DNA from: JACPWY01 sp964603655 | GTDB taxonomy: Bacteria; Bdellovibrionota; FAC87; UBA2466 | Reading direction: 5' to 3' | Length of the DNA stretch: 22,994 bases | Assembly (NCBI GenBank): GCA_964603655.1 | Contig: CAZRVZ010000228.1 | Coordinates: 1-22,994, forward strand | In this document: one piece after another, positions 1-8,249 of the stretch | Layout: each line of letters opens with the position of its first letter | Position numbering within the stretch: the first letter of the stretch is position 1 | Position numbers and translations under genes: made by a program | Notes under the pieces: generated by a model | Databases searched by the model: none | What the model saw: only the letters and a program-made list of their open reading frames with translations | What the model was told of the DNA's origin: nothing

Positions 1-45
1 AAAGGAAGTAACTACCTTTAGGGAATCTTTTAAACTATACTGGAC

Positions 46-1218
46 ATGTCAGTTGTTGACGCACCAGCTCGGGCGCTCCTTATGTCCAATCGAAAGCAAA
101 TTCTCAGTCAGGTCGGTCAGCTATTCATTGTGGGTTTTGATGGCCATTCGGTGCCAGCTCCATTTAAAAAGTTCATCGCGGAATCGAATCTGGGCGGAGT
201 CATCTATTTCAAACGCAACGCAGAAACGCCGACCCAGCTCGTCGAGTTGAGCAATGAAATACAGTTCAGCTGTCGGGCCAAGGGCTCTCCGCCACTGTTT
301 ATCTCGATCGATCACGAGGGCGGAAAGGTGAACCGATTAACCAAACCCTTTACCGCTTTTCCAGGGAATGACTTTATCGGAGATCTCGGCTCGCCCAAGG
401 TAGCGTTTCAATTTGGCGTGATTATCGGAAAGGAGCTGAAGTCGATCGGGATCAATATGAATTACGCGCCGGTAGTCGATGTGAATTCCAATAAAAACTC
501 GCCGGTTATCGGGACACGCGCCTTTTCGAATGACCCTGAGGTGTGTGGCCGTATGGGCTCGGCGGTCTGCCGAGGTTTGCAAAAGTTGGGGGTGATCGCC
601 GTTGCCAAACATTTTCCTGGTCATGGAGATACGACAGAGGACAGCCACTTTCATCTTCCGCGAGTGACCAAGCCGCTGAGTGAATTGGAAAACCTCGAGC
701 TCATTCCATTCAAGCGGGTGTTTAAAAGCCGGGTCGAGGCCGTGATGACCGCGCATATTCTGAATCCGAATCTCGACCCTGAGTACCCGGCGACCCTTTC
801 GCGCGCAACGCTGACCGATCTGTTGCGTCAGTCGATGCGTTTCAGCCGGTTGGTCATCAGCGATGACATGGAGATGAAGGCCATCGCCGACAAGTTTGAT
901 TCAATCCAGTCGGCCGTTCTAGCAGTAAAGGCCGGCTGCGACATCCTCATCTATAAGGGTGATGCCGGTCCGCCCGTAAAACAGATTGAGGCGATTGCCA
1001 CGGCTATCGAAAATGGCGAGATACCGATGGTCCAGTTTGAACAGACCCTCGCAAGAATCGCCTCTGCCAAGAAGATGTACTGCGAACTGGCTGAGCCCAT
1101 CGATGTGGCAAGCGTCGGCCAGTATATCGGTCAGCCGGACCACCACAAACTTGCCGAGATGATTAAGAATAAGGAACTGCCAGCCGATGACGGCTCCGAA
1201 TCGGCGGAAGTGGCGTAG
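46..1218 (+). CDS. nagZ: Beta-N-acetylhexosaminidase, glycoside hydrolase family 3 (NagZ-type)
   Basis: This enzyme is expected to remove N-acetylglucosamine from 1,6-anhydro-muropeptides during peptidoglycan recycling in the cytoplasm. The 390-residue protein shows the GH3 N-terminal barrel throughout. The NagZ loop KHFPGHGD lies at residues 188-195 and contains the catalytic His; ISDDMEM at about 271-277 carries the nucleophile Asp. The segment IDHEGGKVNRL (about 88-98) is the usual substrate-site motif. No signal peptide is visible, which fits the cytoplasmic NagZ group rather than secreted GH3 enzymes. The start is uncertain. ATG 46 has no Shine-Dalgarno, and a TATACT -10-like box ends at base 41, only a few bases before it. 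The in-frame ATG at 82 would therefore fit a transcript from that box better. The gene is convergent with the kinase gene that follows. Confidence 0.9.
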   Translation: MSVVDAPARALLMSNRKQILSQVGQLFIVGFDGHSVPAPFKKFIAESNLGGVIYFKRNAETPTQLVELSNEIQFSCRAKGSPPLFISIDHEGGKVNRLTKPFTAFPGNDFIGDLGSPKVAFQFGVIIGKELKSIGINMNYAPVVDVNSNKNSPVIGTRAFSNDPEVCGRMGSAVCRGLQKLGVIAVAKHFPGHGDTTEDSHFHLPRVTKPLSELENLELIPFKRVFKSRVEAVMTAHILNPNLDPEYPATLSRATLTDLLRQSMRFSRLVISDDMEMKAIADKFDSIQSAVLAVKAGCDILIYKGDAGPPVKQIEAIATAIENGEIPMVQFEQTLARIASAKKMYCELAEPIDVASVGQYIGQPDHHKLAEMIKNKELPADDGSESAEVA

Positions 1219-1275
1219 GCACTTTGGATGACGGGCTGGCCGCTATCAAACCGCTATCACACTTCTAGCAAACCC

Positions 1276-1914
1276 CTAACAAACCGTGAAAAGCTCCGGC
1301 TGGTCCAGTGAGTTTTCTATCGCCCCACAAACATAGTTAAGATCGTTGGGACGCCATTTCAGGTCCAGATCGTCGGCGCGAACTGTGAGCACCTTCCCCA
1401 ATTTATAGGTGTTTATCCATTCGTCATAGCAGAGGTCCAACTGCTTTAGATAATCTTCCGGAATATTCTGCTCGTATTCTATGCCGCGCTCACGAATACG
1501 GCTCTTTAAGAAGCTCACACTGCGCTTAATGTAAACGATTAGATCGGGAGGAGTTAAAAACTGGGTCATCGTATTAAAAAGCTCCAGATAATTCTCGAAG
1601 TCGCGACGGTCCATCTTTCCGGATTCGTGCAGGGTGCGCGCAAAGATGAAGGCGTCTTCATACACCGATCGATCTTGGATGGCGGACGACTGGCTGGAAA
1701 GAATCTTTTGATGCGCTTGAAAGCGTTTGGACAGAAAATAAACCTGGAGCTGCAGCGACCACCGATTCATGTCACCATAAAAATCGGAAAGGTAGGGGTT
1801 TTCACGGTGAACCTCAAAGTGGGGCTCCCAACCATAACGCCGAGATAGCAGTTCCGTAAGTGTGGTTTTGCCGGAGCCGATGTTCCCGGCAATGACGATA
1901 AAGCGTTTAGCCAT
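1276..1914 (-). CDS. Deoxynucleoside kinase family protein
   Basis: It probably phosphorylates deoxyribonucleosides (dAdo/dGuo/dCyd/dThd type, substrate not determinable here) with ATP for nucleotide salvage in the cytosol. In the 212-residue protein the P-loop GNIGSGKTT is at residues 10-18 and the acidic substrate motif ENPYL at 38-42. The DRS motif is at 81-83, and the arginine-rich LID RIRERGIEYEQ is at 139-149. These appear in the order and spacing of the bacterial dNK/dGK-dAK family, and the length is normal. No clear Shine-Dalgarno precedes the ATG. The gene is convergent with nagZ (57-bp gap) and divergent from the amino-acid dehydrogenase, so the roughly 130 bp after base 1914 must hold promoters for both directions. 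I could not single out convincing boxes there. Confidence 0.85.
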   Translation of the reverse strand: MAKRFIVIAGNIGSGKTTLTELLSRRYGWEPHFEVHRENPYLSDFYGDMNRWSLQLQVYFLSKRFQAHQKILSSQSSAIQDRSVYEDAFIFARTLHESGKMDRRDFENYLELFNTMTQFLTPPDLIVYIKRSVSFLKSRIRERGIEYEQNIPEDYLKQLDLCYDEWINTYKLGKVLTVRADDLDLKWRPNDLNYVCGAIENSLDQPELFTVC

Positions 1915-2046
1915 GCTGTTGTTCCAAAGAGGAATTTTTACTGGTGCCGTTTATGAGAGTCAAAGAAAGAATTGGAACCTTGCTGGGTCCCACGCGTCAT
2001 GGCTCGACAGCTTCGGGGTCTATCTGTTAGAAAAACCCAATCTGAA

Positions 2047-3084
2047 ATGGCATTGAGAATCGAAAAAATTCCGACGCAAGACTTTGAGCAGGTTCTTTTC
2101 GGCGAGGATCCCGCCGTGGGTCTTCGATCGATAATCGCGGTTCACAGTACGCGTTTGGGACCATCGTGCGGCGGCATTCGGCTTCTGCCTTACGCGACGC
2201 GGGAAGAGGCATTGGAAGATGTTCTTCGGCTTGCCAAAGGCATGTCTTTCAAGGCGTCTGTTGCGGAAATTAACTTTGGCGGCGGGAAGAGCGTCATTAT
2301 TCTGGATCCGCGCCAGAAGCGGGCGGAGATCCTGCGGCGATTTGGAGAGTTTGTGAATCATCTGGATGGGCGTTACATCGCCGCGAAGGATATGAATATC
2401 GTTAACGATGACCTGCTCGAGGTAAAAAAAACGACGCGTCATGTCCTGGGACTCGATGGGGTTGCCGGATCCAGCGGCGATCCGTCACCGATTACAGCAA
2501 TCGGGTGCTTTGAAGCCATGAGAGCGGTCTGGGATGTTATTTCGGGAAGGCCCTCGCTGACCGGCGTAACGGTGGCAATTCAGGGGCTGGGCCACGTAGG
2601 ATTTGATTTGGCCCGGCGGATTGTAAAGGCCGGCGGCTCGTTGTTCGTGAGCGATATCGATCGTCAGGTGGTTGAGCGGGCCCGGCTGGAATTGGGAGCT
2701 AAGATATGTTCGGTCGAGGAAGCCTTTGACGTTGAGTGCGATATTTTTTCCCCCTGCGCGCGGGGTGCGGTGCTGAATTCCCGGACAATCGGCCGCTTAC
2801 GCTGCAGGGCCGTTGTGGGTTGCGCGAATAATCAGTTGGAGGTCGCCGAGGACGGCCAACGGTTGTGGGCCCGCCAAATCCTTTATGCCCCGGATTACGT
2901 CGTCAACGCCGGCGGAATAATCAATATTTTTACCGAATACGAAGGCTATGACAGGGTCAACGCGGTTAGGCGGGCAGAGGGAATTTTTGGCACCGTAAAA
3001 AAGATTCTAGAGAGATCGCGGCAGGAGAATACTCCGCCGTACCTGATTGCGGACCGGATGGCCGATGAGCGCCTCCGTGCGTGA
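2047..3084 (+). CDS. Leucine dehydrogenase family (Glu/Leu/Phe/Val dehydrogenase)
   Basis: Members oxidatively deaminate branched-chain or other hydrophobic L-amino acids to 2-oxo acids with NAD+. From the ATG at 2047 (345 aa) the protein runs collinear with Bacillus-type leucine dehydrogenases as I remember them. It has substrate Lys K69 (GMSFKAS), catalytic Lys K81 in GGGKSV, Asp115 in AAKDMNI, SSGDPSPIT near 142-150, the NAD-binding GLGHVG at 180-185, ANNQL, and APDYVVNAGGIIN near the C-terminus. All key residues are intact. Upstream in-frame starts exist (TTG 1972, ATG 1999), but the family N-terminus begins at 2047; none has a good Shine-Dalgarno. The 3' end overlaps the next gene by 20 bp, suggesting a two-gene operon with translational coupling. 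Substrate range (Leu versus Val, Phe or something lysine-derived) cannot be read from the sequence. Confidence 0.88.
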   Translation: MALRIEKIPTQDFEQVLFGEDPAVGLRSIIAVHSTRLGPSCGGIRLLPYATREEALEDVLRLAKGMSFKASVAEINFGGGKSVIILDPRQKRAEILRRFGEFVNHLDGRYIAAKDMNIVNDDLLEVKKTTRHVLGLDGVAGSSGDPSPITAIGCFEAMRAVWDVISGRPSLTGVTVAIQGLGHVGFDLARRIVKAGGSLFVSDIDRQVVERARLELGAKICSVEEAFDVECDIFSPCARGAVLNSRTIGRLRCRAVVGCANNQLEVAEDGQRLWARQILYAPDYVVNAGGIINIFTEYEGYDRVNAVRRAEGIFGTVKKILERSRQENTPPYLIADRMADERLRA

Positions 3085-4126
3085 GCGTCGTGGGGGCCAC
3101 CGATTGGGGCTGCATCGGGTGTTGGATAAGAAATTTCGGCTGCCACAAGCCGCCAAATGCCTGGACAATTCTTTGCCGATATTTTCCAATGAAATCTTGG
3201 TTCAGGTTGATTACCTCAATATCGATGCGGCCAGTTTTGTTCAGATGGAAAAAACCACCGGTGGAAATGAGAAGGCTATTGGAAGACTCGTCCTTGAAAA
3301 CTCACGAAAATTCGGAAAACAGCAAAATCAGGAGACGGGTTCCGGGGGCATGCTTATCGGTCGTGTTGTGCACGTGGGAAGCCGGTATGATGGAGCGTGT
3401 TCTTTCAAGGTGGGCGATTCGATCGCGACCCTCGTATCATTGACCCTGACGCCGCTGCATATTGACGAAATACTGGGGGTGGATAGGGCTACGCATCAAA
3501 TCAAAATTCGCGGCCATGCAATTCTTTTTGAATCGGGAATCGCTGCAAAACTTCCAGCCGGTATTCCCGACCGCGTTGCCATGGCCGCTTTCGATGTTGC
3601 GGGGGCGCCAGCCACGGTGAACGCCGTTGCGCGCAAGGGTGAAACGGTCGTGGTGATCGGTGGTGGTGGAAAGGCGGGAATTTTATCGTGTGTTGCGGCA
3701 CGGCTGAGGGTCGGTCCGCGCGGTCGTGTTTATGCCGTAGAACCCTTTGAGCGGGCCGCGAAAGATCTGATGCGACTACGCGTGTGCGACGCCGTGTGGA
3801 GGATCGATGCCACTGATGCCGTGGGCGTTTCGGCCAGGGTGGAACGCGCGACTTGCGGAAAAATGGCGGATCTCGTTGTAAACGTGGCATCAGTGGCCGA
3901 CACCGAGCTCAGCGCCATTTTGTCGAGCGGCCCAAGGGGGACGATAATTCTGTTCAGCATGGCCACCTCCTTTTCACGGGCAACTTTGGGCGCAGAAGGG
4001 GTGGCGAGTCGGGCAACGCTTTTGCTGGGGAACGGCTATTTTCCGGGGCACGACCGTTTTGCCATACGTCTGCTTCGCAGTTCACCGGCGCTCTTGCGCC
4101 TGTTTGTGAAACGGTACGGGGGTTAG
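3065..4126 (+). CDS. kdd: L-erythro-3,5-diaminohexanoate dehydrogenase (lysine fermentation)
   Basis: Kdd oxidatively deaminates 3,5-diaminohexanoate to 5-amino-3-oxohexanoate with NAD(P)+, a middle step of lysine fermentation to acetate and butyrate. The 353-residue protein matches Kdd features I know: HRV near the N-terminus (17-19), NIDAASFVQM (52-61), TGSGGMLIG (91-99), the block GDSIATLVSLTLTPL (117-131), ILFESGIAAKLP (153-164) and DVAGAP (177-182). The nucleotide-binding loop IGGGGKAG is at 198-205, followed by GKMADLV, the block LFSMATSF (296-303), and GAEGV with GNGY. It is a medium-chain dehydrogenase-like fold without the zinc-ADH signature. ATG 3065 lies inside the preceding dehydrogenase gene; GTG 3077 is an alternative. 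No kamA, kce or kal is in the window, so the rest of the pathway must be elsewhere or absent. Confidence 0.88.
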   Translation: MSASVRERRGGHRLGLHRVLDKKFRLPQAAKCLDNSLPIFSNEILVQVDYLNIDAASFVQMEKTTGGNEKAIGRLVLENSRKFGKQQNQETGSGGMLIGRVVHVGSRYDGACSFKVGDSIATLVSLTLTPLHIDEILGVDRATHQIKIRGHAILFESGIAAKLPAGIPDRVAMAAFDVAGAPATVNAVARKGETVVVIGGGGKAGILSCVAARLRVGPRGRVYAVEPFERAAKDLMRLRVCDAVWRIDATDAVGVSARVERATCGKMADLVVNVASVADTELSAILSSGPRGTIILFSMATSFSRATLGAEGVASRATLLLGNGYFPGHDRFAIRLLRSSPALLRLFVKRYGG

Positions 4127-4177
4127 ATTTTCTACGGATGCCGAAAGCGATAAAACGGCGCGTTGCATTGACTAGGC

Positions 4178-4209
4178 TTGACACGCCGGTCAATAGCAGG
4201 AGCTAGAGT
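4178..4209 (+). promoter_or_regulatory. Weak sigma70-like promoter candidate before the DUF4388 gene
   Basis: A perfect TTGACA lies at 4178-4183. The best -10 candidate downstream is TAGAGT at 4204-4209, giving a 20-bp spacer, which is longer than usual. If real, transcription would begin near 4216, and translation would have to start at ATG 4232 or ATG 4283. Low confidence because of the spacer. Confidence 0.25.
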
Positions 4210-4231
4210 ACGGCCTGGGTATCGTGCTAAA

Positions 4232-5395
4232 ATGGCAATATCCGGCAGTTCCTCATCAATTAATCGGACAATAGAAAAACCTATGGCTTCCTCGCGAACA
4301 CGCGTGATTATTTTGGGAGAGGTCACACAATGGGCGAAACATTTCGTTTCGATGTTGCAGCCGGTCCAGATATTTGAATTTGTATTTGAAAGCTCGGTCG
4401 ACAAGTTTCTGGAATCGACCCAAATAGGCCACCCCCAAATCGTAATGGTGGAAAACACTCCCGGCTGTCGCGCCAGTCTCAGCCGAATGCGCACGTCGGG
4501 CCGGCGGATTTTCATTCTATGGATCGGGCGAACCTTCAGTAAGGACGATCTAGCGTTTGCTCTGCTAAATCGCATCTACGCGGTTTTTGAGGACGCCAAG
4601 CCGGAAGATCCAGTGATTCAAAAAGCTCTAAAGGGGGCGATTGGTAATGTGGATAGCGCGATTCAGTTCGAGCAGATTTTACGATCGCTAAAGTCGGTGC
4701 TGCTCCAACACGAATCCGATACCGACAAGCCCTTCTTGGCTGAAATCAAGACGGCCATTCTGAAGCTCGAGCGTTCGGCGATGTACAACGAGTTTGCGGC
4801 GCCCATTTCTACGGAGGTTGCGCGTGCGGATACGTCGTTGCCGTTTCACGAGGCGCAGGCATTTAGCGACGCCCTCATCACGGTCCATGAGCTGGAGCGT
4901 ACCGGAGCTTTGCGTGTCAAAGGGGGCTCTCAGCAGGAGGGGACAATCGAGTTTTTGCAGGGCAAGCTGATCAGTGCCCACACGGGAGATGTCCACGGGA
5001 TTAAGGCCCTATACCGAATGTATAATTGGGACAATCACCATTTCGTCTTTACCCGGCGGGATGTGAAAAGCGAATCCATTCAAACCGATTTGAACGGTGA
5101 ACTTCAGGAGATTTGCTCCGTCGGGGATTCGCTGCGAAGCCGGTACCAAAAAATCAGGAAAGAGATTCCGCCTGCCGCACTTGTCGTCTCAATGGAGCCT
5201 AAATGGATGCAAATTTCGACGACACTCTCCCCTAATCTGTTTTCGACACTCGCCAGCGTCATTGAATTCGGGCAGGTGGGCCTGGTTTTAGACTACAATA
5301 CATTGGCCGACGTGGATGTTATCGAAAATCTCATAGCCCTTAAGCGCGCGAGAGCCATTAAAGTGGTTGCAACTCGTGCTCCGCTGGCTCTCTGA
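4232..5395 (+). CDS. Protein with receiver-like N-terminus and DUF4388/PATAN-like domain
   Basis: The function is unknown; such proteins are usually signalling or gliding/motility-associated scaffolds in deltaproteobacterial-type genomes. The N-terminal 120 residues look like a degenerate alpha/beta response-regulator fold: a VIILGE strand just after ATG 4283, then IVMVEN and FILWIG strands. There is no convincing acidic phosphorylation pocket. Residues about 205-290 match the DUF4388/PATAN pattern: AFSDALITVHELERTGALRV, GTIEFLQGKLISAHTGDVHG, IKALYRMYNWDNHHFVF. The C-terminal 90 residues are another alpha/beta segment. No signal peptide or membrane segment is seen. The start is uncertain: ATG 4232 gives 387 aa and ATG 4283 gives 370 aa, and neither has a strong Shine-Dalgarno. 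It is the first gene of a probable pair with the acyltransferase 52 bp downstream. Confidence 0.72.
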   Translation: MAISGSSSSINRTIEKPMASSRTRVIILGEVTQWAKHFVSMLQPVQIFEFVFESSVDKFLESTQIGHPQIVMVENTPGCRASLSRMRTSGRRIFILWIGRTFSKDDLAFALLNRIYAVFEDAKPEDPVIQKALKGAIGNVDSAIQFEQILRSLKSVLLQHESDTDKPFLAEIKTAILKLERSAMYNEFAAPISTEVARADTSLPFHEAQAFSDALITVHELERTGALRVKGGSQQEGTIEFLQGKLISAHTGDVHGIKALYRMYNWDNHHFVFTRRDVKSESIQTDLNGELQEICSVGDSLRSRYQKIRKEIPPAALVVSMEPKWMQISTTLSPNLFSTLASVIEFGQVGLVLDYNTLADVDVIENLIALKRARAIKVVATRAPLAL

Positions 5396-5447
5396 GCACC
5401 TACTTTCAGCGCTTTTGCTTTCCTTCAAATTCGATTAAAACCATTTC

Positions 5448-6239
5448 ATGCGAGACTCCTCCGGGCGCGACTTCTTTGGGCGAAAGTTTGTCGGCCGAGC
5501 GTTCAACCGGGCCCTGGAAAAGGCGGGTTTGACGAAGGAAGAGTTGGCTTATCGAGTACTGCCGTTTTTCTTATTGGAACTCATCAATCGGTATTTGCGG
5601 GTCAAGACTGTCGGGGCACGGCATCTTCCGGATCGGGGGCCCTGCATAATCGTTGCAAATCACAGTGGTTTCATGGGTTTTGATGCCTTGATGCTCGGCC
5701 ACCAAGTATTTCAGCATACGCGTCGCTTGCCCCACATTATTGCGCATAAGTTGTGGTTTTTCCGCCCGGAGATTTCGGTTCATGCTGAAAAGTTGGGGCT
5801 CGTCCCAGCGACATTTGAAAATGGATTGAAAACCCTGGAAACGGGAGAATGCCTGATTTTATTTCCAGAAGGCGAAGAAGGTAACTTCAAGCCCACCCGA
5901 AATCGCTACCGACTCCGGCGATTTCGAAGGGGATTCGTGCGACTTGCCCTGATGACCGGGGCTCCAATTATTCCAGCTATTGTGATAGGCGCTGAAGAGA
6001 CCAACATCACCCTGGGTCAGATACGGTGGGCCAAGGACGTTCTTGGAATCATCATACCGATCCCACTGAATGTGATACCGCTTCCAGTTAAATGGAAGAT
6101 TAAATTTCTAAAGCCCATCCAGATTCCCCAGGATATTGAGAAGGCAACAGACATTCAGTACGTCACGAAGATTTCTCGTCGGATTCGCATCCAGCTTCAG
6201 CATGAGATCCACGCCGAGCTTAAAAAACGCGGTTTTTAG
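5448..6239 (+). CDS. Lysophospholipid acyltransferase family (PlsC-like)
   Basis: Predicted membrane-surface acyltransferase that transfers an acyl chain to a lysolipid or related acceptor. The 263-residue protein shows motif I as NHSGFMGFDA (71-80). Here His72 and Asp79 are separated by six residues, the spacing seen in the NHSG-type subgroup rather than classical HX4D. Motif III, LFPEGEEG, is at 138-145, and the later block APIIPAIVIGAEE is at 172-184. A hydrophobic stretch near 36-48 (LPFFLLELI) may anchor it. The substrate cannot be assigned. The stop codon TAG forms the outer end of a perfect hairpin shared with the convergent lipoprotein gene. The short gap after the DUF4388 gene suggests co-transcription. 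The ATG has no strong Shine-Dalgarno. Confidence 0.82.
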   Translation: MRDSSGRDFFGRKFVGRAFNRALEKAGLTKEELAYRVLPFFLLELINRYLRVKTVGARHLPDRGPCIIVANHSGFMGFDALMLGHQVFQHTRRLPHIIAHKLWFFRPEISVHAEKLGLVPATFENGLKTLETGECLILFPEGEEGNFKPTRNRYRLRRFRRGFVRLALMTGAPIIPAIVIGAEETNITLGQIRWAKDVLGIIIPIPLNVIPLPVKWKIKFLKPIQIPQDIEKATDIQYVTKISRRIRIQLQHEIHAELKKRGF

Positions 6240-6280
6240 GTGCCCATCTACTTTCCAGCTGAAAAGTAGATGGGCACCTA
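6237..6280. repeat. 18-bp perfect inverted repeat spanning two convergent stop codons
   Basis: Bases 6237-6254 are exactly reverse-complementary to 6263-6280, with an 8-base loop (CCAGCTGA). The outermost triplets are the TAG stop of the acyltransferase gene (6237-6239) and, on the opposite strand, the TAG stop of the lipoprotein gene (6278-6280). The hairpin therefore fills the whole convergent junction. It is probably a bidirectional transcription stop or an mRNA 3'-end protector. No T-run follows on either strand, so it is not a textbook intrinsic terminator; a dispersed palindromic repeat is the alternative. Confidence 0.85.
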
Positions 6281-7465
6281 TTGTCCCGCGGCGGTGTAGC
6301 AGTCCACGTAGTCGCGATAGGCACCGGCGTAGGTTGAAACGCAAGCTGCGATGTCCGTAACAAGTTTTAAGGAGACGTTGAGAAACGTCACCTCGGAAAA
6401 GCTGCTTCCGGTGGGGGCGGAACAGTCCCATGTCTCGGCCTCATCAAAGGTCACGGCCACCGTTTCGGCGGCGCGTGGGGTTTGGCCGTCGACGGTGGAA
6501 TAATAGGATCCGTTAGACGATGGACTGGCGACTGGCAATTGGTCGTCACCCGTCCAGCTCTTGGTGCTATCAAAGCTTTGAGTATTACCCCCGCTGCGAA
6601 CCATAGAGAGAATGTAGCGAGCGCTTCCATCCCCGAGAGCAAAAGTCGCCAAGCTGTCGGCACTCAGAATCTGCGCGACTCCAAAGAGCCGGTTGGTGAA
6701 GGTGTCGGTACTTGCCTCACCCTTCATGAAGGCATCGAGTTTTACGCGATCGGAATACTGGGTAACCGTCGATTTACTCGTGAAGGTTTTGCTGCTCTTG
6801 GTTGACGTCGTAATCGAGGTGAGCACCTTTTCCGACCAGACACCGTCAGTACCGATTGCGCCGGTAAGCGCCGAACGGGCGCCATAGACGTCACCACTAA
6901 TGGTGGCCTTAAAAACAGAGCCTGCTGAAATGGCAGAAACATTGGTGAGGTCCTGCCCGACGTACCCGTTTTGTGTGTAGGTGCCGCTGCTGCTCTGGCA
7001 GATAAACATGTTGAAGGTCGTGATAGCACCACCCGATTTTGCGGCGGTAAACTTAATTTTCGTTTCGCCGATATCACCGCCGAATTTGTAGTACTTCCCA
7101 TTGCCATCGTAGATGGAGGTACCGAATACATTGTTATTCGACATTGCCGACACCGCGCACACCATGGCATCTGGCGTGGCCGCGTGGAGGTAGGTATCAC
7201 GAACGATTCGGGATACCTCGCACATCGGTCGGCTTTTGGTGGCGCTCCAAGTGTTCGAATGGGCATTTTTAAGTTTCACACCCGTGGAAGCCTTAAAAAG
7301 GTTGCCACTGAGCAGAGCGGCCGAACTGGATCTCACTGGACTGGTTGCCTTGGGGAGGGACCCTAGGTCCGAAACTCCGCTCGTGGATGACGATGTGTCC
7401 GAAGTTTGGCAGCCGCTCAGATAGGTTACCGCCAGTACGTAGGTCGTTATTCTAGATAATTTCAT
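6278..7465 (-). CDS. Putative lipoprotein, unknown function
   Basis: I do not recognise the family. The 395-residue product begins with a short lipoprotein signal: MKLSRITTYVLAVTYLSGC, lipobox LSGC with Cys19 and Gln at +2, so the mature protein is probably outer-membrane anchored. A Ser/Thr-rich linker follows (about 20-35). The rest is rich in Ser, Thr, Gly and aromatic residues in alternating pattern, suggesting a beta-rich extracytoplasmic domain. Several Cys (for example in RPMCEV, MVCAVS, FICQSS, WDCSAP, AACVST, VDCYTA) could form disulfides. The start is well supported: GAGGAG lies about 8 bases upstream of the ATG. The next minus-strand gene upstream starts far enough away (105-bp gap) for separate transcription. 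Its stop is part of the 6237-6280 hairpin. Confidence 0.75.
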   Translation of the reverse strand: MKLSRITTYVLAVTYLSGCQTSDTSSSTSGVSDLGSLPKATSPVRSSSAALLSGNLFKASTGVKLKNAHSNTWSATKSRPMCEVSRIVRDTYLHAATPDAMVCAVSAMSNNNVFGTSIYDGNGKYYKFGGDIGETKIKFTAAKSGGAITTFNMFICQSSSGTYTQNGYVGQDLTNVSAISAGSVFKATISGDVYGARSALTGAIGTDGVWSEKVLTSITTSTKSSKTFTSKSTVTQYSDRVKLDAFMKGEASTDTFTNRLFGVAQILSADSLATFALGDGSARYILSMVRSGGNTQSFDSTKSWTGDDQLPVASPSSNGSYYSTVDGQTPRAAETVAVTFDEAETWDCSAPTGSSFSEVTFLNVSLKLVTDIAACVSTYAGAYRDYVDCYTAAGQ

Positions 7466-7570
7466 GGGACTCTCCTCGAATTGGGTGCTTCCAACCCTAT
7501 TCGGCTAATGACATTAAAAAAGCGAATCCAGAATTAGGATAAGGCAACAAAGTGATGCAATTATGAAGGG

Positions 7571-8173
7571 TTAAATAGCTAAGCGAATGCCGGCTAATAA
7601 CTGCAGATCCTTGAATTTGAAGGAACTTCCCGACACGGTCGAAAGGTTGGCCAGCCCCATCATATAACGCGCATCGACCAGAATTTTAAGCGTAGGCAGG
7701 ATCGGTAGGGCAAGCGACGCGGACGCCATCAGGCCGTAGTCGGTTTTCCCGAGCGAGTTTGCATCATAGGTTTCCGTTCGATCGATGATCACGAGCGTTT
7801 TGGTAATCTCTCCACTGGCAAACGCCAGATAACCGCCGATCCCAACCGCCACGATGGGTAGCAGATCGAAACGCAAAAGCACCGGCACTTGCCACATTTT
7901 CATCGAGACGGTCTCAGCGGGGAGGGACGAAAGCGCATAGTTACGGGTGAGCGAAATCAAACCGCTTTCAATCGTAAACGCTGGAATCGAGTAGACGCTT
8001 GCGAGTACGCCGAACCCAATGCCGAACTTACTTTCGGTCGCTGCGGGTGTTCCCGCGCTGTCGATGGATGGGGAGGCCGAGTCGATTACGCCAACGGCTG
8101 CGATATCAAAACCTAAGCTGTGAGTGCCATAGATGAATCCCAAGGTGATGCAAAGAAGTTTGATGGTCCGCAT
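7571..8173 (-). CDS. Predicted outer-membrane beta-barrel protein
   Basis: This 200-residue secreted protein probably forms a small eight-strand-type barrel (OmpA/PorT-like); function is unknown. The N-terminus MRTIKLLCITLGFIYGTHS is a signal peptide. The remainder alternates hydrophobic and polar residues with glycine-rich turns: FGIGFGVLASVYS, VPVLLRFDLLPIVAVGIGGYLAF, YGLMASASLALP, and ILVDARYMMGLANL near the C-terminus. It ends in an amphipathic strand, LQLLAGIRLAI. The start at 8173 is chosen because GAGGAGG lies 6 bases upstream and the signal peptide begins there. The open frame continues upstream to 8227 but would put non-signal residues in front. It is divergent from comM and resembles the island barrel at 10.9-11.4 kb. 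Confidence 0.78.
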   Translation of the reverse strand: MRTIKLLCITLGFIYGTHSLGFDIAAVGVIDSASPSIDSAGTPAATESKFGIGFGVLASVYSIPAFTIESGLISLTRNYALSSLPAETVSMKMWQVPVLLRFDLLPIVAVGIGGYLAFASGEITKTLVIIDRTETYDANSLGKTDYGLMASASLALPILPTLKILVDARYMMGLANLSTVSGSSFKFKDLQLLAGIRLAI

Positions 8174-8223
8174 TTCAGCCTCCTCAACACAAACCATATC
8201 CCAAAGACAGCGTGTCGACAATG

Positions 8224-8249
8224 GCACGTTCCGTGCAGTTAGTACTAAC
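8224..8249 (+). promoter_or_regulatory. Two adjacent palindromes just upstream of comM
   Basis: GCACG-TTC-CGTGC (8224-8236) is followed directly by the perfect 12-bp palindrome GTTAGTACTAAC (8238-8249). Only four bases separate the second palindrome from the ATG at 8254. The flanks extend it imperfectly (TTCCG before, CGGAA after). It could be an operator or an mRNA hairpin limiting ribosome access. It would be inside coding sequence if translation began at ATG 8221. Confidence 0.35.

Noticed and set aside
1240..1259. Direct repeat CCGCTATCA twice between nagZ and the kinase
   Set aside because: Only 9 bp, two copies, in a short convergent gap; no spacer regularity to suggest CRISPR or an operator.
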